A DNA stretch of 64,000 nucleotides from contig CM071568.1 of NCBI GenBank assembly GCA_036426205.1, forward strand, positions 41,418,784 through 41,482,783. The letters run 5' to 3'. Below the pieces are notes generated by a model that was not told the origin of the DNA, did no database searches, and worked only from the letters and a program-made list of their open reading frames with translations. Below, one piece after another: positions 54,692 to 64,000 of this stretch; the first letter of the stretch is position 1, and each line of letters begins with the position of its first letter. The DNA is from Ascaphus truei (Eukaryota; Chordata; Amphibia; Anura; Ascaphidae). A program made the translations under genes and the position numbers.

Positions 54692-55276
54692 TCACCATAG
54701 AATTTCCCATTCAGCTGGCGCCGGTGCCGGGCCATTGCCAGTCCAGTATTCTTGATCATACACTTGATAGTTGGCAGCGGTCAGCTGATGAGGCTGGAAA
54801 TCACTTAGGTACATGCAAGCTTGCTCGAAACTGCACGCGAAATCCGGCTCAGGCTTGCTGGACAGACAGCAAGGGTTGTCACTGACGGTGGGACCGTTAT
54901 TGGAAGCTGGTGCTAGTGCTGGCGCATTGCTTGGCAGCGACTGTTGTTTCTTAGTTGGTTTTAACACGACCTTTCGCCTTTTGCCGTCTGCATGATCATA
55001 GATACAGGAAAAAGCCGGTGATGCACACCAATACCCTCCAATAAATTGTGGATCAATACGATAAAAATATGGATCGCTACATAACCTTTTCCTTATTGCA
55101 CGCTTCCACACATGAGGAGCTGGCAAAAATTTGTAAAAGTCATAGTTTTCGATAAAATACTGATAAATTTGAACAACTGTTGCCATCTTATCATCTGTTG
55201 CATTAATCGCGGCCCATATCAAATACGCGTACGTTCTGTCGGGTTTTTGGAAAACGATCTGCACTTGAACACTCAT
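54692..55276 (-). CDS. Forkhead-domain protein, copy B (intact 194 codons)
   Basis: The best-preserved copy. Residues 11-86 align with the forkhead domain: KPDRTYAYLIWAAI (helix 1), KMATVVQIYQYFIENYDFYK (helix 2), VWKRAIRKRL (helix 3, residues 56-65) and FIGGYWCASP (wing). In classical forkhead proteins helix 3 reads W-NSIRHNLS; here Asn and His, which contact bases, are Arg and Lys, so specificity should differ. A basic patch KRRKVVLKPTKK (99-110) may be a nuclear signal. The C-terminus SFEQACMY, QPHQL, YDQEYWTG, AEWEILW is shared with copy A. TGA 54694-54692 overlaps a GTGAGT donor. A captured transcription-factor domain in a repeat is my reading; no host Fox subfamily fits well. Confidence 0.72.
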   Translation of the reverse strand: MSVQVQIVFQKPDRTYAYLIWAAINATDDKMATVVQIYQYFIENYDFYKFLPAPHVWKRAIRKRLCSDPYFYRIDPQFIGGYWCASPAFSCIYDHADGKRRKVVLKPTKKQQSLPSNAPALAPASNNGPTVSDNPCCLSSKPEPDFACSFEQACMYLSDFQPHQLTAANYQVYDQEYWTGNGPAPAPAEWEILW

Positions 55277-55690
55277 GGCGGCGGGTCTCTGGAGAATAAC
55301 AGAAACTGGTCTTTGTCTTTCTTTAATATGAAAAGCCTAAATTGATACATTATTGTAACCTCTTCCTTCAGTCTCAAGGCCAATTTACAATAGGACACTG
55401 TGGTATCTTTTTTAAACAAAACACTTGCAAGTCCACACATTACGGAAGCGCATGCGCATTACAATTCATGAATATCTGCCATCTGGCGGACACACGAAGA
55501 ATTGCAACCTATAAAATCTGAACCATTCTCAATAAACGCATCAACCGCGCGTCAACCGCGCATGACCCGTGGCAGAGATCGCAAAATGAATGCGGCATGC
55601 TCCCGGTGAAGTGCGTCGCATTCGAGAAAAAAGACAGGAATAAAGCGGCGATGTTTTAGAATAAAATGAGCCGCAGCAGTAATGTATAAC
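55277..55690 (-). promoter_or_regulatory. Upstream region of forkhead gene, copy B
   Basis: Homologous to 21985-22396 in reverse. It holds GCATGCGC words, CGCCAGATGGCAGATATTCA, and CAACCGCGC repeats. Conservation between copies is as visible here as in the coding part. Confidence 0.5.
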
Positions 55691-55856
55691 CTTGTTCATT
55701 TAATGTAACATGTACTGTATTTATAACCTTGTATTTTTCATCATACCTCTGTGAAAGGACATACTTGAAAACGAGAAGTAAATCTCATTACTTTCTGGTA
55801 AAACATTTTTATAATTAAAATAAATAAATTAATTAAAGAAACCTTCTCTCGACTCT

Positions 55857-56448
55857 CTAGATCCTGATAACAATTGACCCATAATAAGTATTCCATTCCT
55901 CAAAAAAATAACCGAGAAAGCCTTTACTAACCAACTCCAAATCCCTGCTGGATTCTAGATATAGTTTCTTCAACAGGGATAAGTCTCTGTTACATACCTC
56001 CACTGTTTGTGGGAAGCTCTGGATTACCATAGCCAAAGCCCATCCTTCCACTCTCACTCGAGATATCTCGGCGGCTTGAATGAGAGGCGGAAGAGAACCA
56101 TTAGTCCCACAGGGATTGGAGTCCTTTCTCCAGGTCAGTAATGTCTCCTCATGAAGGTGCTTGAGATCAGCACTCTTAAGTCGTTCAACGAGGACTTTTT
56201 CCAAGTACAGTCTTTCTACTGATCGCATGGTCCTAAGATTTCCCCTGTTTCGGGCGATTGTAGGCAGACTGTATGGCGACAGTCGTAGAGCATTTACGCA
56301 AATAGCTTTCTCTCGCCATCTTTTCCATGAACTCAAATTTAGCACTAAATGTCCATTCCTTGTAACCCTTGCTCAGGTCTTGCCAAGCCTCTGCTAGCTT
56401 ACTTTTGAATCTATTGAATTCTAGAAATAAATTCCGAACATCAGACAA
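55857..56448 (-). pseudogene. Unrecognised minus-strand ORF between forkhead and BEN-like genes
   Basis: Two overlapping frames (56448-56233 and 56345-55857) may be one gene with a frame shift near 56300. Text such as FKSKLAEAWQDLSKGYKEW, RTMRSVERLYLEKVLVERLK and LLKKLYLESSRDLELVSKGF suggests a mostly helical, charged protein. I recognise no family. It has no counterpart in copy A. Confidence 0.3.
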
Positions 56449-56679
56449 AATTCAAAAGTATCAGAAGAAAATGTACCGCTCAATGGTCATTAGATGCGGG
56501 GACATGGCACGCTGGGTGCTCTCCCTCCCCCCGGCGGTGCTGCTGTGGCGGGACACAGCTGATCTCTATCTGAATGATCTCTTGTTCAGATACTGTATTA
56601 TGCATTCTTCCATCTGCTTCCATGTATCAACCCCGATTCTACGGACACCGAACCTGCTTTCTTCTGCTCTGCTGACCAC

Positions 56680-57960
56680 GAGAAAGCAAAAGGCGGAAGC
56701 TGTTTCCAAGCCAAAGCCAAAGGTGCTTAAATAAAAGGTACCAAAGGCTCCCAAGGTAAAGATCCCTGGCCCTTTGTATGTGAAGAAGTAAATAGCCAAA
56801 ATTGTTGATGATGAAGTTGTTTGGACGGGCCGCTCCAGTGCCCTTGCACCCACTGAAGTCGAATCGGATGTCCCAAACTTTTCACTGCTATCACCCAGCT
56901 CCACCTATTCCCAAACATCTTCCCGCTCTGACCCTTTGCCCACCGATACTTGTCCGGACACCCCCAGCTCAACTCCTCCAGCACCCAGTCACGCTAATGC
57001 TCCTCCAGACACCCCACTCACCTCCTCCAGCACCCAGCTACACCCAGCCACACCGTTGCTCATCCGGATGACAGCATCACTCCTTGCACCAGATCCAGCT
57101 CAATCGTCCGCATGCTGGATGTTTTTAGTGGTATCGAAATGACTGACAACACAACCGAGCAATACAGGCACAGAATGGAGACCAAGATGGATCGTCTTTT
57201 TGAGACAATGGAGAGAATGGATAGATGCATGTATGTTCGTCTGGAGAATATTGAGAGGAACACCGTGGGGCTCTATTCTTTGCTTGGAGTCCCTGCCCCT
57301 GTATGTCAGATGCAGGAGCAGGAGGGTGACATGGAGGCACCTTATTCTCCCATGGAGGAACTGCATACCTTCCCCCCCCCCCCGTGCACCCTCACAATCC
57401 CTTGATTTGACTTTCACGGTGCCAACACCAAGCATACCATAGAACCGCCCATGCTTACCCCCTCTCTCTTCAGGATATAGTCTTCTGTTGGAGACGATGA
57501 CAACCCTGGTAAGAGCTAGGCCACAACAGGAGGAAAACATCCTCCCAGATCATCTACCCCTGCCCGCTGCCAGAAGCTCACCTGGTCCAGCAACAAGGAT
57601 TGTACAGCTCCCAGACAAAATGCTGAACAACCTCCTGCAGAGCATCCAGGAGAAATACAAGACCTGATGCGGAGGATACCCGCACAAATTTTCCCAGTTT
57701 ATTTTAAACAGTTTTGAGATGTACAGCGAGTGGAGACAACATGTAAATTATGAAGGCAATAAGTACAAGAAGGGGCTTCCTGCAAATTTAAGAAGAGCTA
57801 TTATGGACAAAGTGAAGCGCTTTTTCACTAATAACGGTCTTCTTCTGAGAAACGTGAGAGACGGCATGAATTGGCTTTTGAGGCATAAAAGGGCTCTTCC
57901 CTGGAATCCATCAACTTGCTGGAAGACTACACGTGTTAAATTTATGTAAGGAATCCGTTC
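56680..57960 (+). pseudogene. BEN-like domain gene, copy B (frameshifted, split by LTR)
   Basis: Homologue of the minus-strand gene at 25.1-26.4 kb. Order: Lys/Pro-rich start (VSKPKPKVLK, KAPKVKIPGPLYVKK), a Ser/Thr/Pro-rich part, a predicted helix (METKMDRLFETMERMDRCM, LENIERNTVGLYSLLGVP), QEENILPDHLPLP, then the C-terminal domain with MYSEWRQHVNYEG, KKGLPANLRRAIMDKVKRFF and VRDGMNWLLRHKRALPW. Stops and at least three frame shifts are present. The last codons before the LTR insertion resume after it (58753) and reach a TGA within about 20 bp. Confidence 0.52.
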
Positions 57961-58752
57961 CTGGGTTTTGCTGGGGCTCAGTCTTGCAGAGTTGGTGAGC
58001 TCTCAGACAGATCTCTCCTTGGATTTGCAAGCACTATCACCTGTGCTTGCAATCACTGCAGCTCTGTTTCTCTGCTCTGTCATTGGAGGAATTCCCACAC
58101 ACCCCTGGCTATGGATTGGCTCCCTGCCCTTCTTATACTGGGTTTTCCCAGTTCCTCATTGCTGAGCATAAACCAAGATTCACTTGGATGTAACTGTGTT
58201 TGCCACAAGCTACACTGCCATAGCCTTGCCTTGTTCCTGAGACCTGCTGCATTCAACCCAGGCAGAAGTCTGCTTCCCGGTTCCTGTGCTGAAGCGCTGG
58301 ATTCCCAGTGCCAGCCTTACCCTGTTTTTGAGACCTGCTGCATTCACCCCAGGCAGAGGTCTGCTTCCTGGTTCCTGTGCTGAAGTGCTGGATCCCCAGT
58401 GCCAGCTTTGCCTTGTTCCTGAGACCTGCATTCTCCCCTTGCAGAGACCGTATCATGGGCCGCTCCCACTCCTCGCGCAGAGGCCATTCCCGCACTTCAG
58501 CTGCTACGCTGAAGCAGTGTGCACCTGAATTCCTATTGCCAAACTCCAGCCTGGACATCGACTACCCTACCGTCTCCAACCCTGACCCTGGTGGGTCTAT
58601 GGATTACCCAGGCATCTCCAACCCTGACCCTGCTACGATTGACTACGGACTGCGCAATCGTGAACCGGCTTCGTGGTCTAAGGTCGGTATATTCACATCC
58701 CCACCTAAGCCCCGCGGTCCTGTCCCAGTTTGTTGCGAGCACATCCGTTACA
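57945..58752. mobile_element. Solo LTR (808 bp) inserted in BEN-like gene copy B, ATTTA duplication
   Basis: Starts TGTAAGGAATCCG and ends CACATCCGTTACA, flanked by ATTTA (57940-57944, 58753-58757). It contains an internal ~90-bp tandem repeat. Removing it restores the last codons of the BEN-like gene, so the insertion postdates the gene copy. Confidence 0.85.
58220..58445. repeat. ~90-bp tandem repeat within solo LTR, 2.5 copies
   Basis: CCTGAGACCTGCTGCATTCA / TGAGACCTGCTGCATTCA then GGTTCCTGTGCTGAAG and CCCAGTGCCAGC recur with starts near 58228, 58320 and 58409. Confidence 0.85.
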
Positions 58753-58852
58753 ATTTACAAATAAAGATGCGGTGTGAATGTTTTTTAATATAATAAAAAA
58801 AGTCGACTATTTTAAAATTATTTAATTGTTTAATGCTTCTTTTCTATTTTGC

Positions 58853-59400
58853 ATGTCTGGAGCTGGGCAAAGATAACATGCAGGAAACTCTTCCAGCAAT
58901 ACTGCCAGGTAAGACACAGTGCTCAAATCCATGCATGCCATGTCTCTTCCCCCCAAACCCCCAAAAACCTAATGTAAACCTCTAGTTGTAAATGTAAAGT
59001 GTCTAGTAAAGTGTCTAGTGTCTAGTTGTAATGTAAAGTGCTGTACCCCATGCCATGCATGCTTTGTCACCCCCAACCCCCCAAAAAAAACAGAAGATAT
59101 AATAATGGACTGTACTGGCTTCATGGTTTTATAGTTTTTTCATGTGTAGGCACAATGTAGTCATAATGTCCTGTTCCCAACGTCATGCACTTTCTCCTCA
59201 AACCCCCCACAAATCTGGATTGCATAATGTACAGTGTGATTTTTAATATAGAATATTGTCTCTTTCTTTACAGACCAAGATATCCAAGAAGCACCAGCCA
59301 TTGCGAAAAAGAAAAAGACAAGATTGTACATTTTGAAGAAGAGGCGACGTTGTGTTTTTGTATTATCCTTTTTTCCTTTATTATCCTGAACAAATAAAAC
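58853..59400 (+). other. Two exon-like segments, unknown gene
   Basis: Segment 1 ends CTGCCAG|GTAAGA (donor 58911) and codes LGKDNMQETLPAILP. Segment 2 begins after TCTTTCTTTACAG (59273) and codes, in matching phase, QDIQEAPAIAKKKKTRLY then ILKKRRRC, a strongly basic stretch, followed by AATAAAA at 59394. It could be the 3' end of a gene of the same repeat unit. Identity unknown. Confidence 0.3.
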
Positions 59401-59511
59401 TTTTAATTCTTTAAATATATTCATAAAGTACTAAAGACATTTAAATATACTGTATATAAACATCTCGCTGACAAACAGTATTGTATACAGTATAATCATC
59501 TTGCAAATAAG

Positions 59512-59930
59512 GTGCATTCACTGTTTAGATACACTTACAGTAGCACAATACATACAGTAATGTAAAGTTTTAAGGCATTTAAATATATATAAATATTTAA
59601 TTGACATACTGTATATAAATCTTTAAATTAAGTTGCTTTTAGTGTTTATATGCACTTACAAAGTGCTATAAATAAAGTACTGATGTCATTTAAATATTCT
59701 AACTAACTAACAGACTAAATATATCTTTGACATACACTGTAAAAATCTTTAAAATATGTTGCATTTACTGTTTACATATACTTACAGTACATACTGTAAT
59801 GTAAAGTTCTAAAGCCATTTAACTATCTAAAAATGTCTCAAATGTCATTGACATACAGTATACCGTGTGTACAGTATACTATATAAATCTAGAAAATAAA
59901 AGTTGTTTTTACTATTTAGATACACATTTC
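59512..59930. repeat. ~125-bp tandem repeat, 3-4 diverged copies
   Basis: TTGCATTYACTGTTTAGATA followed by CACTTACAGTA recurs near 59512, 59631, 59757 and 59902, with TTTAAATAT and GACATACWGTA in each unit. Confidence 0.75.
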
Positions 59931-59984
59931 CGTGAGGAAACGCACTGTATATTTCTGTACAATAATTTTATTCTGAACAAGGTT

Positions 59985-60175
59985 CCATAATGATACGCAT
60001 GCGCAGAAATGTGATGACACACACATGTGTTTCAACAAGGTTCCATTTTGACATACACACATGCACGGAATAAATGTTTACCATTCGGAAGAAGAAGTGA
60101 CGTTATATTTTAGTTTTATTCATTTTATCTTTATTATCCTGTTCAAATAAAACATTTAATTCGTTCAAATACTTT
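59985..60175. repeat. Diverged forkhead-unit fragment
   Basis: GATGACACACACATGTGTTT, CAACAAGGTTCCATTTTG resembles the forkhead-gene intron (GATGACACGCATATGCGTTT ... AGGTTCCAATG). The following GAAGAAGAAGTGACGTT ... TTATCCTGTTCAAATAAAAC repeats the 59324-59400 segment. Probably a third, decayed copy of part of the unit. Confidence 0.5.
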
Positions 60176-61249
60176 TTGGTGAGTTCATATTTTTAATCTT
60201 CAAATTACAATTACACACTTGAAGTACTATACGGGAATAAAAGACAGGTTGCATTGCAATTAGATTTTTAAGACAATAACTCACGATCACCCACTTGAGT
60301 TTCTCAACAGTATTGCAGGCAACGCATCTGTTTTATAAAACGCATAGCCCGCAACAACCCCTCCCAATTAATTTGGCCTCAGAGACTGAGCATTTGTTTT
60401 TACTAATGTCTTTTAATGTGAGTCGGGGACCGTTACATTTGGCTCCCAATGTTGAGCTGGGCATTAAAAGTTGTTTTGGGACTTTTTGCTCATTTAGGAA
60501 CTTTTTAGAGCGAAGAAACAATTTTGCAGTTTTCCTCCCGAGAACTAATTTACTTGTATGGGCCATAAAGTGTCTTTTGGCTGAGTTTAACTCTGTACAT
60601 TATCAAACACCAACAATACTGTACAATAAACATTTTTTAGTTTAAAATGAAAGTCTGGTTTAGTCTGAAGTCTCGATGATTGTAAAACAAAAAAATAGGA
60701 AAAATCCCATAAAAACCAATGTTGTTTCACTCACTTTACTTAGTCACTTTGAGGTCAAAGAGGCTTGCAATATGTTACAATTCAATGTATTTGCTGGCAC
60801 AAAACTTTAGCACCTGCACAGTCCAATGATTTAAGGGAAAGTCTAAATCATGTATACGATAAGGGAAATGAGCAACTCTCTCTACACAATCAGACACTGC
60901 TTCAGGATTACAAAATGGGCTGCACTGCATATGCTACTATAGGGAGAGTGCTTTGGCATTTTGTAAACTGCCCGCCAATCATAAAATATATGCTAAAAAT
61001 TTCAGTTTTAATTAAAACGTTCTCAGTTATTTCTTTACCTTGAGAGAACTTCAAAAAGACACCAAAAAAAAAGTATTTTTATTCGATTATTTTGATCGCA
61101 AAAATGTCCACTTCAGTTTTCATCAAACTCAACAAGAATAATCCCTCAATATGCACTAAAACTGCAAAGGCAGGAGTTTATAGAGGCCCTCTAGGTGACA
61201 ATGTGGTAGCTGCCCAGGTGGGGCTATTTGTAGCTATCAAAATGTCAGT
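60176..61249. other. Unassigned stretch
   Basis: Open frames at 60295-60645 (plus) and 60566-60333 (minus) overlap on opposite strands; neither has a recognisable motif. Confidence 0.45.
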
Positions 61250-61340
61250 TTTAAATGTCCTGTGTTCTGCGGGCCAATAGGAAGCCATAACGTCATCTCT
61301 TGCGGCTTCTTATTGGCCCATGTGAAATGGGACATTTAAA
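61250..61340. repeat. 91-bp palindrome (hairpin repeat)
   Basis: TTTAAATGTCC ... GGGCCAATAGGAAGCC ... GGCTTCTTATTGGCCC ... GGACATTTAAA. The loop contains ATAACGTCATCTCTTGC. It is probably the core of a MITE. Confidence 0.75.
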
Positions 61341-61867
61341 CAGCAGAGATACCGACTCCCCTTCCAAGGTAAGTATCTCTGGAAGCAGGATGTCCCCGGA
61401 GCTGAAATTTGCATGGTTCAGCTCAGCAGACCATCTGCTTTAAACCCCAATAAAAAGAATTAGTAGTGCCTCTTTAAATAAAGCTTCAGACCCAACAGAC
61501 TCACAACGCAATAATAAATAGTGATCCTTTTGATATTCATCTACTTTTTTTTATTTTGCTTTCTCTCTGACTACAGTTTCCCCCTGTATCCTAATGATAG
61601 CAGCTAAATAATTAGGAATATGGTGATTTGGCCTTAATATTTACAGACTTCTAATGATTAAATAAATCATATACAATTCTCTATATTGAGGAGAAGTCAC
61701 TAATTCTCTATAACATAAATATAGATATAAGATTTAGGCACCTACAGTATTTACTAAATGGTGATACTGAATAAACAGTTGAGTTTAAGTTTTAAACCTT
61801 GCATTTAAAATCTCCAAAACACTGGTAACTTAAATTAAGCAGTGCTATAAAAATTATATGTATCCAG

Positions 61868-62494
61868 TGTGACAAACGGCTTACTCCGGGGCTCCGTCGT
61901 CTGTACGGGACTGTTAGAACACGGTCTTTTAGGGTAGGTTAAATGACGAGGCATAACGTGCTGTTCCTTAACACAGGCTATTGCCTGGTTTATTCAGTCC
62001 CAGGCACTGAGACTGCCACACGGAATTCAAAATAATACATAAGCAAACAAAAACCCTGCTCGTCTGAGCAATAACTTAACTAAGGTTTTCCCTGACTGGG
62101 GTTGGACTGGTTTATCCAGTTCCAACAACAAAAATAAGGAACTTTGCAGTTTTAGACAAAAGGAACAGAATGATTTAACCTGTTTGGTGAGAGGCGTTTC
62201 CCCTCTCTGCTTCCAGCAGCCTTCCTGCCTCCAGGCTCTTGGGGAGAGGGGAGAGGAACCAGGAAATCAGCCTTAAATACCTGATCTCTAACTATCAGGA
62301 CAGGTGACAGAAATCAGGCAGAACACAAACTCTGGTCTGGATCCCTCACCCCTCAGTTCCAGCATTTCCCAAACTGTGGGATGGAGTGCATGCATTCTGA
62401 GGCTGCAATTTCCAGCCTAAACAGGATAGAAACTGTTCAGTATCCTGGGAGCCCTATATATGGAATTTATCACCATACCCTGGTTTCTGTCACA
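61868..62494 (-). mobile_element. Solo LTR (627 bp), CCAG duplication
   Basis: Starts TGTGACA and ends TGTCACA (exact complements) with CCAG on both sides (61864-61867, 62495-62498). An AATAAA on the minus strand near 61995 supports minus orientation. Confidence 0.8.
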
Positions 62495-62498
62495 CCAG

Positions 62499-62885
62499 GT
62501 CCCGTCCGGTTCCCAGGGTTTTTGCTGTACTCCTCTTACCTCCGCTGACTCACGGGAGGTTGCGTGGGAATGAGACTGGCGACGGGATTGCCGGGGGCTC
62601 CAGCGGGCCTCTCCGAAGGGCGTCACCATCTTGGAGGTGCGCGCACAGCTGCGGTATGTTCGCGCATGCGCAGATGCGGTTGTCTACTTTGAAGGGTCAG
62701 GAGAGTAGCGGCGGCCATGACAGTGTTGCACACGCGCAGTAGAGTAAGCGCACGCGGTGCCAATAGTAAAGGGCTCCGCATGGGACTAAAACACCCAGCA
62801 GCCACTTGGCTGCTAACCATGTGACGCCAGGGGGCCAATAGCGCAGCTAGCTTCCTGAGACAGGAGATAAACTTTATCAGGCTGG
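62499..62885. other. CpG-rich segment
   Basis: GC-rich with GCGCATGCGCAG-type words; likely part of another LTR or promoter region. No coding support. Confidence 0.4.
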
Positions 62886-63536
62886 AAGAGGAGGACAGAA
62901 ACAAAAATAAAAACCGGGCGCTTCTTAAAGTAAAGTGAAAAAATATTTTGTCTATACAATACAAGTGACAGTGATGTGTAATTTACAATATATATCATAA
63001 AATATGATAAGTGACCTCCACCAATATGAAGTGAATATAATAGTGATGTGAAATACAAAAATGAAAAGCAGCTCTACACCCTTTAAACGGACTGTCCAGG
63101 TCCAGGTAGATCTTTTGTAGGTTTCCAATTTGAGCGGAGCGCTGTGTGTCTCGTGAACATGAAAGAAAGAATATATATAATAGTGCAGATGGTATAAACA
63201 AATGAAGTCTCAGAGTATATAAAGTCTCTGCAATGGTTGTACTCACAAATGACAATGTCAATAATAGACGTATCAGAGACACTTCTCTCTCTGATAGGAG
63301 CCCTTTAATGGATACCCCCTCAGAGTGGTGTCTTGATAGTATATCAGGAAGCTTGTTAGTGGTCAGGTTTTATCTCCCAAGGTGTTATAGAAGAAAAGAG
63401 AAAACGCACAATGGTACAGTATAGTCTAAAAAATGTATTAGCAGCAATGAACAAACATATGCATGATGCACTCACATTTCCAATATGCTATGCGTTCGAG
63501 GGAGAGGACAGCTGTAGTAGGAGAGTGCCGGTGTCT

Positions 63537-63726
63537 CCAGGAGCGGCGGAGCACTTCCGCATGCGTCACGTGTATCCGCGTCACGTCCTGTGACGTCTCG
63601 GGTCAGGGCGGAAGAGGCTGCCTTGTGTATCCGTCTCTGTGCCAGCACCTAGCTCCAAAGTTCTCCCCAGCTCAGTCACCTCCCACAGCAGATCGATTCT
63701 ACGCATTTCTCTGTGGCTTCTTCAGG
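63537..63726 (-). repeat. 190-bp inverted repeat, left arm
   Basis: Reverse complement of 63811-64000 with about four mismatches. One mismatch turns the GAAACGCGT core into GAAATGCGT. Confidence 0.9.
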
Positions 63727-63810
63727 AATCGGATTAATGAACCCCATGTGTCCTCCCTTATTGCAGGCTTTTCTCCCTCCAGAGTTTCAGCATGTGTTTC
63801 TCTGGTGCTG

Positions 63811-63840
63811 CCTGAAGAAGCCACAGAGAAACGCGTAGAA
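63811..63840 (+). ncRNA. Hammerhead-like motif in PLE terminus
   Basis: CCTGAAGAAGCCACAGAGAA followed by ACGCGTAG: CTGAAGA box and GAAAC box are present, but stem II (GCCACAG) is weakly paired. Confidence 0.4.
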
Positions 63841-64000
63841 TCGATCTGCTGTGGGAGTTGACTGAGCTGGGGAGAACTTTGGAGCTAGGTGCTGGCACGG
63901 AGACGGATACACAAGGCAGCCTCTTCCGCCCTGACCCGAGACGTCACAGGACGTGACGCGGATACACGTGACACATGCGGAAGTGCTCCGCCGCTCCTGG
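63811..64000 (+). repeat. 190-bp inverted repeat, right arm
   Basis: Pairs with 63537-63726 across an 84-bp loop; it may continue beyond the window. Confidence 0.9.

Larger units (their letters stand above)
62890..64000. mobile_element. PLE terminal region in inverted-repeat configuration (runs off window)
   Basis: TTCTTAAAGTAAAGTGAAAA and downstream AT-rich sequence lead into two 190-bp arms in inverted orientation (63537-63726 and 63811-64000), each with a hammerhead-like motif and CRE-like ACGTCA words. The element continues past the window end. Confidence 0.6.

Noticed and set aside
60295..60645. 116-codon plus frame and its minus shadow near the forkhead-unit fragment.
   Set aside because: Neither strand shows recognisable motifs and there is no second copy in the window to compare.

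Overview
This is non-coding-dominated vertebrate genomic DNA, most likely from an amphibian. The inference rests on repeat content: CR1 and L1 LINEs, a CORE-SINE with an L2-like tail, Penelope-like elements (PLEs) with hammerhead-ribozyme-like termini, Ty3/gypsy elements with PNMA-like and SCAN-type gag, Tc1/mariner-like and TTAA-target MITEs. No operons, no rRNA or tRNA genes and no recognisable single-copy host gene were found. Nearly all coding signal belongs to transposable elements, most of them broken.

Layout. 1-0.8 kb: L1 3' end. 2.5-3.9 kb: tandem repeat and an intron-bearing Tc1/mariner-like transposase remnant. 4.1-6.1 kb: a PLE with a perfect 82-bp inverted terminal segment and a 15-bp target duplication. 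6.7-8.3 kb: N-terminal part of a second PLE. 8.7-10.7 kb: L1 end, mariner-like element, solo PLE terminus. 11.0-11.9 kb: solo LTR. 14.2-18.9 kb: PNMA-type gypsy element (LTR, gag, RT, RNase H; no integrase). 18.9-21.9 kb: antisense PLE between direct repeats. 22-27 kb: repeat unit copy A, with a forkhead-domain gene (+) facing a BEN-like gene (-). 28.2-31.2 kb: a ~700-codon unrecognised GC-rich reading frame ending at an LTR. 31.6-41.5 kb: L2 tail, palindrome, CORE-SINE, MITEs, a gypsy LTR with gag remnant. 41.6-45.1 kb: Gmr1-like gypsy element (SCAN gag, protease, integrase). 45.1-47.9 kb: C-rich minisatellites, hAT-like end, solo LTR. 48.8-49.6 kb: GA-rich satellite and a second intron-bearing transposase. 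49.8-53.4 kb: CR1 with a 768-codon open RT frame. 53.4-60.6 kb: repeat unit copy B (forkhead gene on -, BEN-like gene on + split by a solo LTR). 61-64 kb: hairpin MITE, solo LTR, and a PLE terminus in a 190-bp inverted repeat running off the window.

The most unusual content is the dispersed two-gene unit. Each copy encodes a compact protein with a forkhead DNA-binding domain whose recognition helix lacks the usual Asn and His, plus an antisense gene ending in a BEN-like domain. The forkhead gene has a conserved ~330-bp intron in both copies. A 394-bp MITE inside copy A shares promoter-proximal sequence with the unit, suggesting (inference) that the unit belongs to a DNA transposon family that carries its own predicted DNA-binding proteins.
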